Source: Rhodanobacteraceae bacterium (GTDB lineage Bacteria > Acidobacteriota > Terriglobia > Terriglobales > Acidobacteriaceae). From it: a stretch of DNA of 52,596 nucleotides. The notes under the pieces were generated by a model. It searched no databases and was not told the origin of the DNA. It saw nothing but the letters and a program-made list of their open reading frames with translations. A program made the translations under genes and the position numbers. The stretch is taken from positions 1-52,596 of the forward strand of contig JANXWZ010000164.1 of assembly GCA_025350865.1 (NCBI GenBank). Reading direction: 5' to 3'. Of this stretch, positions 42,745 to 51,166 are shown piece by piece. How positions within the stretch are numbered: the first letter of the stretch is position 1; the number at the start of each line of letters is the position of its first letter.

Positions 42745-43764
42745 ATGATAGTTGCAATGCAAGATAACGCAGCAGAGGCACACATTCAGGCAGTGATCGA
42801 GCGGATGGTCGAGCTCGGGTTCAACGTACACCGCACCACCGGCGCGAACCAGACGATTCTTGCTGGGGTCGGCTCGCCCGCACACTTTGAGGTGGCAGAA
42901 TTTACCGTACTGGCGGGCGTTCATAATGCCTATCGCATCAGCTCGCCGTACAAGCTGGCGGGGCGCGGATTCCGGCCTGAAGGCACGACGATCACGTTTC
43001 CGAATGGCGTAGTGGTTGGCGGCACGGAAGTGACACTGATGGCGGGGCCGTGCTCGGTCGAGAGCCGCGAGCAGATTTTGATCAGCGCAAAGATTGTGAA
43101 GGCCGCCGGCTGCCAGTTCCTGCGCGGCGGAGCGTTCAAGCCACGCAGCTCGCCGTACAGCTTCCAGGGGATGGGCCTTGAGGGTCTCAAGCTTCTGCGT
43201 GAAGTCTCGAACGAGACCGGTCTGCTGGTCATCACTGAGGTGATGGAGATCTCGCAGATCGAGCTGATGCTGCCATACATCGACTGCTTCCAGGTGGGCG
43301 CGCGCAACATGCAGAACTTCAACCTGCTGCGTGAGCTGGGCCACGTGCGTAAACCGGTGCTGATGAAGCGCGGCATTGCGGCGACGATCGAAGAGGTCTT
43401 GCTCTCGGCCGAGTACATCCTGAGCGGCGGCAACTACGACCTGATGCTGTGCGAGCGCGGCATCCGCACCTTCGAAACCTACACCCGCAACACGATGGAC
43501 ATCTCGGCCATCCCCGTGCTGAAAAAGCTGACGCACCTGCCCGTCTTCGGCGACCCCTCGCACGGCGTCGGCATTCGTGACCTGGTGTCGCCGATGGCGC
43601 TGGCCAGCGTTGCCGCGGGAGCCGATGGCCTGCTGATGGAGATGCACCCGAATCCTGATAAGGCGATGAGCGACGGCGCCCAGAGCCTGTACCCGGAGCA
43701 GTTGGAGAAGCTGGTGGCGAAGCTGCGGATGCTTGCTCCGGTGGTGGGTCGGACGGTGGCGTGA
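42745..43764 (+). CDS. aroF: 3-deoxy-7-phosphoheptulonate synthase (DAHP synthase)
   Basis: A 339-residue DAHP synthase of the AroA-I-beta type, the entry enzyme of aromatic amino-acid synthesis (PEP + erythrose 4-phosphate). An N-terminal ferredoxin-like domain (about 1-75; VIERMVELGFNVHRTTGANQ) is the feedback-inhibition domain seen in Thermotoga-like enzymes. Catalytic motifs: MAGPCSVESREQ, FLRGGAFKPRSSPYSFQGMG, HLPVFGDPSHGVGIRDLV and metal-binding His/Glu/Asp in LLMEMHPNPDKAMSDGAQSL. GGAG precedes ATG 42745. Confidence 0.95.
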   Translation: MIVAMQDNAAEAHIQAVIERMVELGFNVHRTTGANQTILAGVGSPAHFEVAEFTVLAGVHNAYRISSPYKLAGRGFRPEGTTITFPNGVVVGGTEVTLMAGPCSVESREQILISAKIVKAAGCQFLRGGAFKPRSSPYSFQGMGLEGLKLLREVSNETGLLVITEVMEISQIELMLPYIDCFQVGARNMQNFNLLRELGHVRKPVLMKRGIAATIEEVLLSAEYILSGGNYDLMLCERGIRTFETYTRNTMDISAIPVLKKLTHLPVFGDPSHGVGIRDLVSPMALASVAAGADGLLMEMHPNPDKAMSDGAQSLYPEQLEKLVAKLRMLAPVVGRTVA

Positions 43765-43793
43765 GGGAGTAAAATAAAAGGTGGAGACAATCT

Positions 43794-44015
43794 ATGCCTC
43801 GGATCAGCGAAGAGGAACGGAGTCGGCGTCGCAACATGATGCAGAGCGTTTTGGGCACGCATGAGATGGAAGGCATGTTTGCGGACAAGGCGACCGTGGC
43901 AATCATGGACAGTTATGTGTCGGGCGAGTTCGACATGGATGAGTTCTCCTCTGCGATGGAGAACCATGCTCGTTCCCTGGTTCATGCTGCCTCCACGCTC
44001 GTCGCGGTCGCCTAA
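43794..44015 (+). CDS. VbhA-like antitoxin of a Fic toxin
   Basis: A 73-residue protein. Residues 22-27, THEMEG, match the (S/T)xxxE(G/N) inhibition motif of class I Fic antitoxins, and YVSGEFDMDEF matches the VbhA helix after it. The antitoxin Glu normally blocks the ATP gamma-phosphate in the Fic active site. The next gene is a Fic gene, as expected for this pair. It sits within the aromatic operon, 29 nt after aroF. Confidence 0.8.
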   Translation: MPRISEEERSRRRNMMQSVLGTHEMEGMFADKATVAIMDSYVSGEFDMDEFSSAMENHARSLVHAASTLVAVA

Positions 44016-44021
44016 CCTCCA

Positions 44022-44626
44022 GTGAATTCCGGCTTTGCAAACGATCCTCACACTCAGGCTGGGAGCGATTGTCCCAAGAACTGCTTCGGCATTGTCAGTT
44101 ACGACCAACTGCATGACGTCGAGCGCTCGTACAGCATACGGCGAGCGGCACAATTGGAAGACCGAGCAGCAACAGGTGTCTTTGACGCTTCGCATTTGAA
44201 GACGGTTCACCAGTTTCTGTTTCAGGATCTTTTCCCTTGGGCCGGAGAATTCCGGGTTGTAAATATCCACAAAGGCAATTCGCCATTTGCTCCTCCGTTC
44301 AATATCCTCTGGACACTCAACGATGTGCTGTCGAAATTGAGGTCGGAGCGATATGTGGTCGGCTTAACGCCGCTTGATTTGCAAACCGGGCAGCGTTCTA
44401 TCTGGGCGAGATCAATGCGATCCACCCGTTTCGCGAAGGCAATGGTCGTACGCAACGGGAGTTCATCCGGCAACTTGCAGTGCAAGCCGGTCACCCGCTT
44501 TCGTGGTACGGATTCACTCAGCGGCAGATGGTGGAGGCTTCCATTGCAAGCCACATGATGGGCGATTGCACGGGACTGGCTGCAATAATCAAGACTGCGC
44601 TTCACTCTTCGGAGGAGTCTGCATGA
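44022..44626 (+). pseudogene. Fic-family AMPylating toxin, interrupted by a frameshift
   Basis: The first frame (from GTG 44022) encodes FLFQDLFPWAGEFRVVNIHK up to YVVGLTPLD, then turns into an unrelated reading. The frame one base back continues with FANRAAFYLGEINAI, then HPFREGNGRTQREF, the full Fic catalytic motif, to TGA 44624. Restoring one T in the run 44378-44380 would join both parts as a VbhT/Doc-like protein of about 200 residues. The stop overlaps the tyrA start (ATGATGA). A 1-base deletion, a phase-variable tract or a sequencing error are possible. Confidence 0.8.
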
Positions 44627-45474
44627 TGGAGAAGATTGCCATTGTCGGGACAGGGCTAGTCGGCGGGTCCGTCGGCCTTGCGCTGCGTTGTGCCGGTTTC
44701 AGCGGCGAGATTGTCGGCGTTGATTCGAGCGAGGCGGAGACAGCGGCGGCTTTGGCTGCGGGGGCGATCTCGCGAGTGGGCGGCTTTGAGGATGTGGTGG
44801 CGTCCGATGTGGTCGTGCTGGCTGTGCCGGTGATGGGGATTCTGGACTGGATGGAGCGGCTGGCTTCGCGGCTGGGACCGGGCCAGTTGCTGACCGACGT
44901 GGGGAGCACCAAGCTGGCGATCAGCTGTGCAGCTAGGGCTCAGTTTGGCAGCGCCGGGCAGGCAAGGTTTCTCCCCGGCCACCCGATGGCTGGCAAGGAA
45001 TCCGGCGGCGCGGAGCTCGCCGAGGCGACACTCTTCGACGGCGCGATGTGGCTTTTCACGCCCGTTGCCGACGAGACTGCGCTTGAGGCTGAGTGGCGCA
45101 GTTGGGTGACAAAGTTCGGGGCTCGGACGATGGATTTGGATGCCGCTCGTCATGACCAGATCTGCGCCTGGGTCAGCCACTTGCCGCAGATGGTTTCTAC
45201 GGCAATGTCGGCAATGTTCGAGGATGAATTTGCGGAGCAGCCAGAGTTGGCAGCGGAGTTTCAGGCGATTGGTGGACGGGCTTTGCGCGAGATGACTCGG
45301 CTGGGTGCCAGCCCGTACAGCATGTGGCGCGATGTCGCGCACACTAACACACAGCCGCTGGCCGCGACGCTGTTTGCGCTGGAACAGAGACTGGCGCATC
45401 TGCGCGAGAACCTGAAAACTCCGGAGTTGAGGACGGAGTTTGAGAAGGCGAATGCGTTTCGTCGGGGGAAGTAG
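44623..45474 (+). CDS. tyrA: Prephenate dehydrogenase
   Basis: A 283-residue NAD-dependent enzyme that makes 4-hydroxyphenylpyruvate, the tyrosine precursor. The Rossmann motif is IAIVGTGLVGGSVGLAL; the substrate His/Glu region is FLPGHPMAGKESGGAELAEA. Starts at 44623 (MMEK) or 44626 (MEK), overlapping the Fic stop by 4 nt. With no chorismate mutase domain attached, it works with the separate aroQ gene upstream. Confidence 0.95.
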   Translation: MMEKIAIVGTGLVGGSVGLALRCAGFSGEIVGVDSSEAETAAALAAGAISRVGGFEDVVASDVVVLAVPVMGILDWMERLASRLGPGQLLTDVGSTKLAISCAARAQFGSAGQARFLPGHPMAGKESGGAELAEATLFDGAMWLFTPVADETALEAEWRSWVTKFGARTMDLDAARHDQICAWVSHLPQMVSTAMSAMFEDEFAEQPELAAEFQAIGGRALREMTRLGASPYSMWRDVAHTNTQPLAATLFALEQRLAHLRENLKTPELRTEFEKANAFRRGK

Positions 45475-45484
45475 GATTCCGTAA

Positions 45485-45526
45485 TCCCACTCATCGCGAT
45501 GAAACTGCGATGAATGGGACACCCGA
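45485..45526. repeat. Palindromic repeat family B, copy 4
   Basis: TCCCACTCATCGC (45485-45497) pairs with GCGATGAATGGGA (45507-45519) with one mismatch, then CACCCG. Between tyrA and the convergent glycerophosphodiesterase. The stem sequence has changed on both arms compared with the other copies. Confidence 0.7.
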
Positions 45527-45546
45527 ACGTGGTGGCAGGATCGGCG

Positions 45547-46479
45547 TTAGGGGTGGAGCGGCGGAGTCTGGGCGCGGAGCCACGCCAGCAGACCTGCGGG
45601 GTCATCGGTGATGATGGCGTTTACCTTGGCGTCGGCCATCTTCTGCCAGGCTTCCGGGGTGTTGACCGTATACGGCGCGACCTTGATGCCGAGGTCATGC
45701 GCAACCTTAACCTCCGCTGGAGTGACCAGGCTTTGGTCGGGGCTCAGAATCTCCGCTCCGGTGAGTTTGGCGATGTGGGCGAAGCTCTTGTCATGGTCGG
45801 GGATGCCCATCATGGCGTCGTACTGGTCGCGGCCAAAGAGTGCGGAGAGCCGAATCCTGGGGTCCAGAGCGCGCATGGCCTTGAGTGTTCGGAAGTCGAA
45901 GCTTTGCAAAATCACGCGGGATTGAAGTCCGTGCTTCTTCACCGCGGCGTCGATCATGGCGACAAACTGCTCCGGCGTGGGCGTCAGCTCGGGGTGGTTG
46001 GGGAAGCTCTTGGTCTCCACGTTGAACTCCACCTTGTTGCCCTTGGCGAGCTCGAGGACTTCGTCGAAGGTCGGGATGGTCGTGTGGGGGACAGCGATCT
46101 GGTGCGGGAACGCGGCAAGCGGATGATTTCCGCAGTCGTAGTGCTTTAGCTGCGCCAGTGTGAGGGAGCGGATGGCGGTTCCGGGCGGCAGCGGCGGGCC
46201 ATCGCAGTGGCGCTCGCCAGCCAGGGCCGCCACCACGCGCGGATCAGAGGATTCCGCCTGTGTGAGGTAGGGCGAGTGCGAGACTACGAGCACGTCGTCC
46301 TTGGTGACGGAGAGGTCGAGCTCCATGACGTCTGCGCCGACGCTGATGCCGTACTGGAAGGCCGGCAGCGTGTTCTCCGGGCGGTAGGCTCGACCGCCGC
46401 GATGGGCGTGGACCAAAATTGTCTGGGCGGAGGCGGATGTGGCGGCTAACAGCGTCATGGCTAGGATTCTGCGGAGCAT
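45547..46479 (-). CDS. Glycerophosphodiester phosphodiesterase, secreted
   Basis: A 310-residue GDPD enzyme that hydrolyses glycerophosphodiesters to glycerol-3-phosphate and an alcohol. Signal peptide MLRRILAMTLLAATSASAQ. Motifs: HAHRGGRAYRPENTLPAF (catalytic His and Arg, Glu), MELDLSVTKDDVLVVSHSPY (metal Glu/Asp, His) and KVEFNVETKS (Glu). A start 7 codons upstream (46500) is open; neither has a clear ribosome site. Periplasmic. Confidence 0.9.
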   Translation of the reverse strand: MLRRILAMTLLAATSASAQTILVHAHRGGRAYRPENTLPAFQYGISVGADVMELDLSVTKDDVLVVSHSPYLTQAESSDPRVVAALAGERHCDGPPLPPGTAIRSLTLAQLKHYDCGNHPLAAFPHQIAVPHTTIPTFDEVLELAKGNKVEFNVETKSFPNHPELTPTPEQFVAMIDAAVKKHGLQSRVILQSFDFRTLKAMRALDPRIRLSALFGRDQYDAMMGIPDHDKSFAHIAKLTGAEILSPDQSLVTPAEVKVAHDLGIKVAPYTVNTPEAWQKMADAKVNAIITDDPAGLLAWLRAQTPPLHP

Positions 46480-46519
46480 CGAACTAGATTGACGATACAT
46501 CGTTACAGAGCGATGAAGT

Positions 46520-48118
46520 TCAGTGCCCCATGGCTTCTTCAGGCGGCGGAGCTTCTGCCTTCTTCGGCAGCCGCATCAGGAACGGCAGCGGCGTCAGCAC
46601 GAGTATCACGCCTGCGAGGACCGCGAAGGCGTTCTGGTACGCGAGCATCGCGGCCTGCCGCAGCATCTGTTGGTAGGCGTAGCCGACGGCGCTTGACGCA
46701 GCCTGTGCCGCAGACATGCCGTGTTCGCGGAAGACGGTTGCGACGCGCGCGAGGTACTGGACGTACTGCACCGAGCCGGGGTTGGTGTGGCTGGCTAGAT
46801 TCTGCTGATGGGTCTGGGCTGTCCGCGCCAGGAAGGTCGTCAACAATGCCGTGCCGACCGAGCCGCCGAGATTTCGCGCGAAGTTCGAAAGGCTCGAGAT
46901 CTGGTTCGACTTCGAGCGGGGGACGCCAACGTAGTTCAGCGTCGAGATCGGGATAAAGATGAACGGCAGTCCGATCACCTGGAGCATGCGCCAACCCGTC
47001 ACCGTGGCGTAGCTGGTATCCAGCGAGAGGCGGGTGAGGTTGTAAATGCCGAAGGCCGTCGCCAGGTATCCGAGCGCGACGGTAAGCCGCGGATCGATCT
47101 TCCACGAGAGGGATTTGCCGGCGACGCCCATCATGAACATCATTACGAACCCCGCTGGCGACAGCACCATGCCAGCCCGCTCGGCCGTGTACCCCAGCAA
47201 CGTTTGGAGGTATTGCGGAATAAGTACGGTCGAACCGAACAGCACCATGCCGAGGATCAGCTGTAGAAACACAGCCGTGCCGAAGTTGCGGTTCTTCAGC
47301 AACTTGAGATCAACGATGGGGTCGGGGTGCCGCCACTCCCACCAGACGAAGGTGACCAGCAGCACAAGGGCCGTGCAGGCGACGGTGGTGATCATGGAAT
47401 CGCCAAACCAGTCTTTCTCCTGGCCTTTGTCCAAGAAGAACTCGAGGCAGCCGACGCCGGATGCGACCAGCGCGAGGCCGGTAAAGTCGATGGGCAGCTT
47501 GATCTTGGTGCGAGCCTTTAGAGCCGGTGGGTCTTCGACCATGCGGTTCGACAGGTAGAGCGAGATCAGGCCGATGGGCAGGTTGATGAAGAAGATCCAG
47601 TGCCAGTTGTAATTGTCCGTAATCCAGCCGCCAAGCGTTGGGCCGATTGCCGGTGCGACCACGACTGCCATGCCGTAAAGCGCGAAGGCCTGCCCGCGTT
47701 TCGCAACCGGGAAGGTGTCAGCGAGAATCGCTTGCTCCGACGGTGCGAGGCCACCACCGCCAAGCCCTTGCAGGATGCGCGCGAAGATCAGCAGAGGCAG
47801 TGTGGGAGCAAGCCCGCAGAGCAAGGAGCAGATGGTGAACAGCGCCACGCAGATCATGTAGAAGCGCTTGCGGCCGATGCGGTTCGAAATCCAGCCGGAG
47901 ATGGGCAGCACGATGGCCGAACTAACCAGGTAGCTGGTCAGCACCCACGTCGCCTCTTCCTGCGACGCTCCGAGGGACCCGGCGATGTGCGGCAGCGCAA
48001 CATTGGCGATGCTGGTATCGAGGACCTCCATGAAGGTCGCCAGGGTTACGGTCAGGGCGACCGCCCATGGATTGTGACTTGGCCGCCATTCTTCTTCGTG
48101 ATGTTCGGAATCAGGCAT
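46520..48118 (-). CDS. MFS transporter, DHA2 (EmrB/QacA-like) multidrug efflux
   Basis: A 532-residue membrane protein with 14 predicted helices. DHA2 hallmarks: LDTSIANVALPHIAGSLG (motif D1), GWISNRIGRKRFYM (motif A), ARILQGLGGGGLAPSEQAIL (motif B) and YGMAVVVAPAIGPTLGGWIT (motif C). The family exports drugs with proton motive force, often with EmrA- and TolC-like partners not seen here. Divergent from the MarR gene across 57 bp with two palindromes; control by it is likely. Confidence 0.93.
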   Translation of the reverse strand: MPDSEHHEEEWRPSHNPWAVALTVTLATFMEVLDTSIANVALPHIAGSLGASQEEATWVLTSYLVSSAIVLPISGWISNRIGRKRFYMICVALFTICSLLCGLAPTLPLLIFARILQGLGGGGLAPSEQAILADTFPVAKRGQAFALYGMAVVVAPAIGPTLGGWITDNYNWHWIFFINLPIGLISLYLSNRMVEDPPALKARTKIKLPIDFTGLALVASGVGCLEFFLDKGQEKDWFGDSMITTVACTALVLLVTFVWWEWRHPDPIVDLKLLKNRNFGTAVFLQLILGMVLFGSTVLIPQYLQTLLGYTAERAGMVLSPAGFVMMFMMGVAGKSLSWKIDPRLTVALGYLATAFGIYNLTRLSLDTSYATVTGWRMLQVIGLPFIFIPISTLNYVGVPRSKSNQISSLSNFARNLGGSVGTALLTTFLARTAQTHQQNLASHTNPGSVQYVQYLARVATVFREHGMSAAQAASSAVGYAYQQMLRQAAMLAYQNAFAVLAGVILVLTPLPFLMRLPKKAEAPPPEEAMGH

Positions 48119-48141
48119 CGTATAAGTGGCTGAGACCGGGA

Positions 48142-48177
48142 TATCAGCATACTGATAAGATATCAGCTAGCTGATAT
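48142..48177. promoter_or_regulatory. Two MarR-type operator palindromes between the pump and regulator genes
   Basis: TATCAGCATACTGATA (48142-48157) and ATATCAGCTAGCTGATAT (48160-48177) are perfect inverted repeats sharing TATCAG-N4-CTGATA, centred 19 bp apart. The second covers the MarR start codon (48176). This fits one MarR dimer on each box, blocking both divergent promoters and the regulator's own translation start. Confidence 0.8.
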
Positions 48178-48643
48178 GGATTCAGGGAAAGGCACGACAA
48201 AAAAATCCGTGGGCACACGGGTAGCCGAAGTTCGGCGCGCTTCGACGTTGATGCGGCGCGTCCTGCTCGGCTTCAAGGCGAAGCTGGACGACGGACTGCG
48301 TGTCCGAAATGCAACCACCGCGCAGATGCGGTTTTTGCGCGAGGTGAAGGAACGGCCCGGAAGCTCCGGCGCGCAGATGGCACGGGCCTGTTTTGTGACC
48401 CCGCAGAGCGCGCAGGCGATGATGGCGCGAGCGGTGGAGCATGGCTGGATCGTGCGCGGCAAAAGCGCGGAGAACGATCGCGTGGTGACAGCTCGGCTGA
48501 CGTCAGCGGGAGAGCGCTTGCTGGCCTTTGCCGACGAATTAATGGCGGAACTCGAAGCCGAGGTGTGGGATGGAATCTCCGTCACGGAACTTCGTGCGAT
48601 GAACAACGTATTGGAGAGAGGCCTCGTGAAATTGGAGGACTGA
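48176..48643 (+). CDS. MarR-family transcriptional regulator
   Basis: A 155-residue winged-helix protein. The recognition region is GSSGAQMARACFVTPQSAQA and the wing is ENDRVVTARLTSAGERLLA. MarR proteins repress pump genes until a phenolic or lipophilic ligand binds. Divergent from an MFS pump; two palindromes lie between, one over its own ATG. The start codon is fixed by the start of homology and by the absence of an upstream in-frame alternative. Confidence 0.9.
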   Translation: MDSGKGTTKKSVGTRVAEVRRASTLMRRVLLGFKAKLDDGLRVRNATTAQMRFLREVKERPGSSGAQMARACFVTPQSAQAMMARAVEHGWIVRGKSAENDRVVTARLTSAGERLLAFADELMAELEAEVWDGISVTELRAMNNVLERGLVKLED

Positions 48644-48742
48644 CCCCTGCACGGGGCTGAGCCGCATCCAACGGGACAGAGGCGCATTCCGTCGCTACAA
48701 TTGGAAGCGGCTCGATTTGATAGGGGCTAAGGTGCTTTGCCG

Positions 48743-49945
48743 ATGAAGTTACGTCCGGTTCTGCTGGTGTTGTTGTTGCTGACGGGTTTCTACTATGTAA
48801 CCACTCGCGGGATTTCCGCGGGCAAGCTGTTCCCTGTCCTGCGCAACGTTCCGCCGGTCATCCAGCAGGCCAGCCTCAGCGGCAACACCAGGGTTTCTAG
48901 CGCGTTCGACCTCAGCGAGGCCTCCGCCGCGCCTGCGTTCGATGATGAAGAGCAGCAGAATATCGCCGTCTATCGCAAGGCTTTACCTTCGGTCGTCAAC
49001 ATCACTTCGACGGCTGTAGCCTTCGACTTCTTCAACCGGCCGGTTCCGCAGCAGGGCCAGGGGTCGGGCTTTATTCTCGATAAACAGGGCCACATCCTTA
49101 CCAATCTACATGTGATCGACAACGCGCAGCGGGTCGAGGTTACGCTAGCGGACAAGCACAAGTACAAGGCCACCGTTGTCGCGATCGACAAGAGCCACGA
49201 TCTGGCGCTCCTCCTGATTAACGCTCCGAACCTGACGCCGGCGACGCTCGCGGAATCAAACACCCTAGTCGTCGGGCAGCGAGTCTATGCGATCGGGAAC
49301 CCCTTTGGTTTGAGCGGCACGATGACGCGCGGCATCATCTCCGCAATTCGCTCCATCGGCGTACAGGGTGGCGCGCCGATCGAGGACGCCATCCAGACCG
49401 ACGCGGCGGTGAACCCGGGCAACTCCGGCGGGCCGCTGCTCAACTCGCGCGGCGAGGTGATCGGCGTCACCACGCTGATCGCAAGCGCGGGCGCGGATCA
49501 ATCCGCAGGCATCGGATTTGCCATTCCGATCAACACGGCCAAGGCTGTGATCGACGACTTCGCGAAGTACGGCCGGGTTCGACGCCCGTCGCTGGACGTC
49601 AGCACGATACAGATTGGGCCGGATATCGCGGAGCAGATTGGGCTTCCTGCTGACTACGGGATTCTGATTGAGCGCGTTTTGCCCGGCGGAGCAGCCGAAA
49701 AAGCTGGTCTCCATGGCGGTACGCAGCGTCTCTACCAGGGAAACACGCCCGTGATGCTGGGTGGCGACCTGATCGTGGAGATGGACGGCAAGGAAATCCA
49801 AACCGGGCAGGACCTGGCCGCGGCGATGAATGTGCACCGCGCGGGCGATATCTGCACCGTCACGGTATTTCGCGGTCAGAAGCGGATGTCATTCAAGGTA
49901 GTATTGGGCGATGCCAAGGAGGCGATCTCGCTCCCGGCAGCATAG
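48743..49945 (+). CDS. HtrA/DegP-like serine protease with PDZ domain
   Basis: A 400-residue trypsin-like protease. One N-terminal membrane anchor (VLLVLLLLTGFYYVTT), then the protease domain with His in ILTNLHVIDNA, Asp in IDKSHDLALLLI and Ser in AVNPGNSGGPLLNSRG. A PDZ domain (about 305-385; YGILIERVLPGGAAEKAGLH) follows. It is anchored and faces the periplasm, as in DegS or DegQ. Start ATG 48743 has AAGGTG 8 nt upstream. A site-2-type protease gene follows in the same direction. Confidence 0.93.
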   Translation: MKLRPVLLVLLLLTGFYYVTTRGISAGKLFPVLRNVPPVIQQASLSGNTRVSSAFDLSEASAAPAFDDEEQQNIAVYRKALPSVVNITSTAVAFDFFNRPVPQQGQGSGFILDKQGHILTNLHVIDNAQRVEVTLADKHKYKATVVAIDKSHDLALLLINAPNLTPATLAESNTLVVGQRVYAIGNPFGLSGTMTRGIISAIRSIGVQGGAPIEDAIQTDAAVNPGNSGGPLLNSRGEVIGVTTLIASAGADQSAGIGFAIPINTAKAVIDDFAKYGRVRRPSLDVSTIQIGPDIAEQIGLPADYGILIERVLPGGAAEKAGLHGGTQRLYQGNTPVMLGGDLIVEMDGKEIQTGQDLAAAMNVHRAGDICTVTVFRGQKRMSFKVVLGDAKEAISLPAA

Positions 49946-50040
49946 TGGTTGGATCGCGACCATGAGACGCCAGGGGCTCCCTTCCCTGGGTTTGCACAGT
50001 TTTGAAGCTCTTCAGCGTCCAATATGGCAGGAACAACACC

Positions 50041-51087
50041 TTGGCTGACGCACTCACCGGCATCACTCCCCAATTCGACGCGCCGGAGTCGATTTACAAC
50101 TGCCCGAACTGTACCCACTGGCTCCCGCCGGACAGCCTCGTGTGTCCCGAGTGCCAGACCATCGTCTACTCCGAACATCTGCGCGGAATCGCGCTTGCGG
50201 CGACGAACGAAGAAAATGCCAACCAATGGGCGCAGGCTCGCGAGACCTGGAAGCAGGCCCTGCTGTGGTTGCCGCCAGACACCAAGCAATACACTGCCGT
50301 GGAGCAACGGATCGCACTGGTCGACGCAAAGCTGCACGGCGTTCAGGCCGACAAGGCAAAGTGGACGCGCAGGCTGGGCCCACTGGCACCCGTCCTGGTC
50401 TTTCTGTCCAAGGCCAAATGGCTGCTGATCCTGCTGACCAAGGCGAAGTTTCTGATCAGCTTTGCAGGATTCTTCGCGCTCTACTGGGCCATCTTTGGAT
50501 GGAAGTTCGCGCTTGGCTTTACCGTCGGCATCCTGATCCACGAGATGGGCCATTTCGTGGTCGCGCGCGGCAAGGGGCTCAAGGTCGACTTGCCGATGTT
50601 CATCCCCGGCATGGGTGCCTACGTTCGCTGGTACTCGGAAGCGGGCGGCGTCACGGTAGAAGATCGCGCGGCGATCTCCCTTGCCGGGCCGATGTTCGGG
50701 CTCATCTTCGCGGCGGTCTGCGGCGGAATCGCCCGCGTGCAAGGTGAGACGATCCTGACCCCAGGCCTGTGGAGCGCGCTCGCCCACGTCGGAGCGTGGC
50801 TGAACCTGATCAACCTTGCGCCGGTCTCGATCCTCGACGGCGGCAAAGTTGCAGTGGCGCTTGACCGCATGCAGCGCTGGCTGGTCCTCGCAACCACTGT
50901 GATCTTCTTCGTGTGGCTGCGCGAGTTGCCATTTCTCCTCGTCGGCCTGGGCATGGGCTGGCGACTCTGGAAGGACGACGGCGCGGAAAAGCCGCACACC
51001 AGAACCCTTGTCCAATATGTGCTGCTAATGTTTGTACTCGGATTGCTGATGTACCTGTTCCCAGACCCGATGCGGCGGCGGTATTAA
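50041..51087 (+). CDS. Site-2-type (M50) metalloprotease with N-terminal zinc ribbon
   Basis: A 348-residue membrane protein. An N-terminal zinc ribbon (YNCPNCTHWLPPDSLVCPEC) precedes a helical repeat and four or more membrane segments. The M50 zinc motif is ILIHEMGHFVVAR, and the second metal Asp is in NLAPVSILDGGKVAV (LDGG type). TTG 50041 is preferred over TTG 50002 because AGGA is 8 nt upstream. It follows an HtrA gene; in other bacteria DegS-type and site-2 proteases act one after the other on an anti-sigma factor. That link is inference here. Confidence 0.88.
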   Translation: MADALTGITPQFDAPESIYNCPNCTHWLPPDSLVCPECQTIVYSEHLRGIALAATNEENANQWAQARETWKQALLWLPPDTKQYTAVEQRIALVDAKLHGVQADKAKWTRRLGPLAPVLVFLSKAKWLLILLTKAKFLISFAGFFALYWAIFGWKFALGFTVGILIHEMGHFVVARGKGLKVDLPMFIPGMGAYVRWYSEAGGVTVEDRAAISLAGPMFGLIFAAVCGGIARVQGETILTPGLWSALAHVGAWLNLINLAPVSILDGGKVAVALDRMQRWLVLATTVIFFVWLRELPFLLVGLGMGWRLWKDDGAEKPHTRTLVQYVLLMFVLGLLMYLFPDPMRRRY

Positions 51088-51091
51088 GAAC

Positions 51092-51154
51092 GCGACCACC
51101 GATTTCACGGGTCGCACGGATTTTCTCCGTGCGATCCGTGAAATCTGTGGTCGC
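51092..51154. terminator. Hairpin family C, copy 4, between convergent genes
   Basis: Arms 51092-51120 and 51126-51154 are 29 bp long with two mismatches, starting GCGACCACCGATTTCACG and closing over a TTTTC loop. Same outer motif (GCGACCAC) as the copies at 1129 and 25097, but with a different stem. Between the site-2 protease and purN stops. Confidence 0.7.
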
Positions 51155-51166
51155 TTTGTCTTGTTC

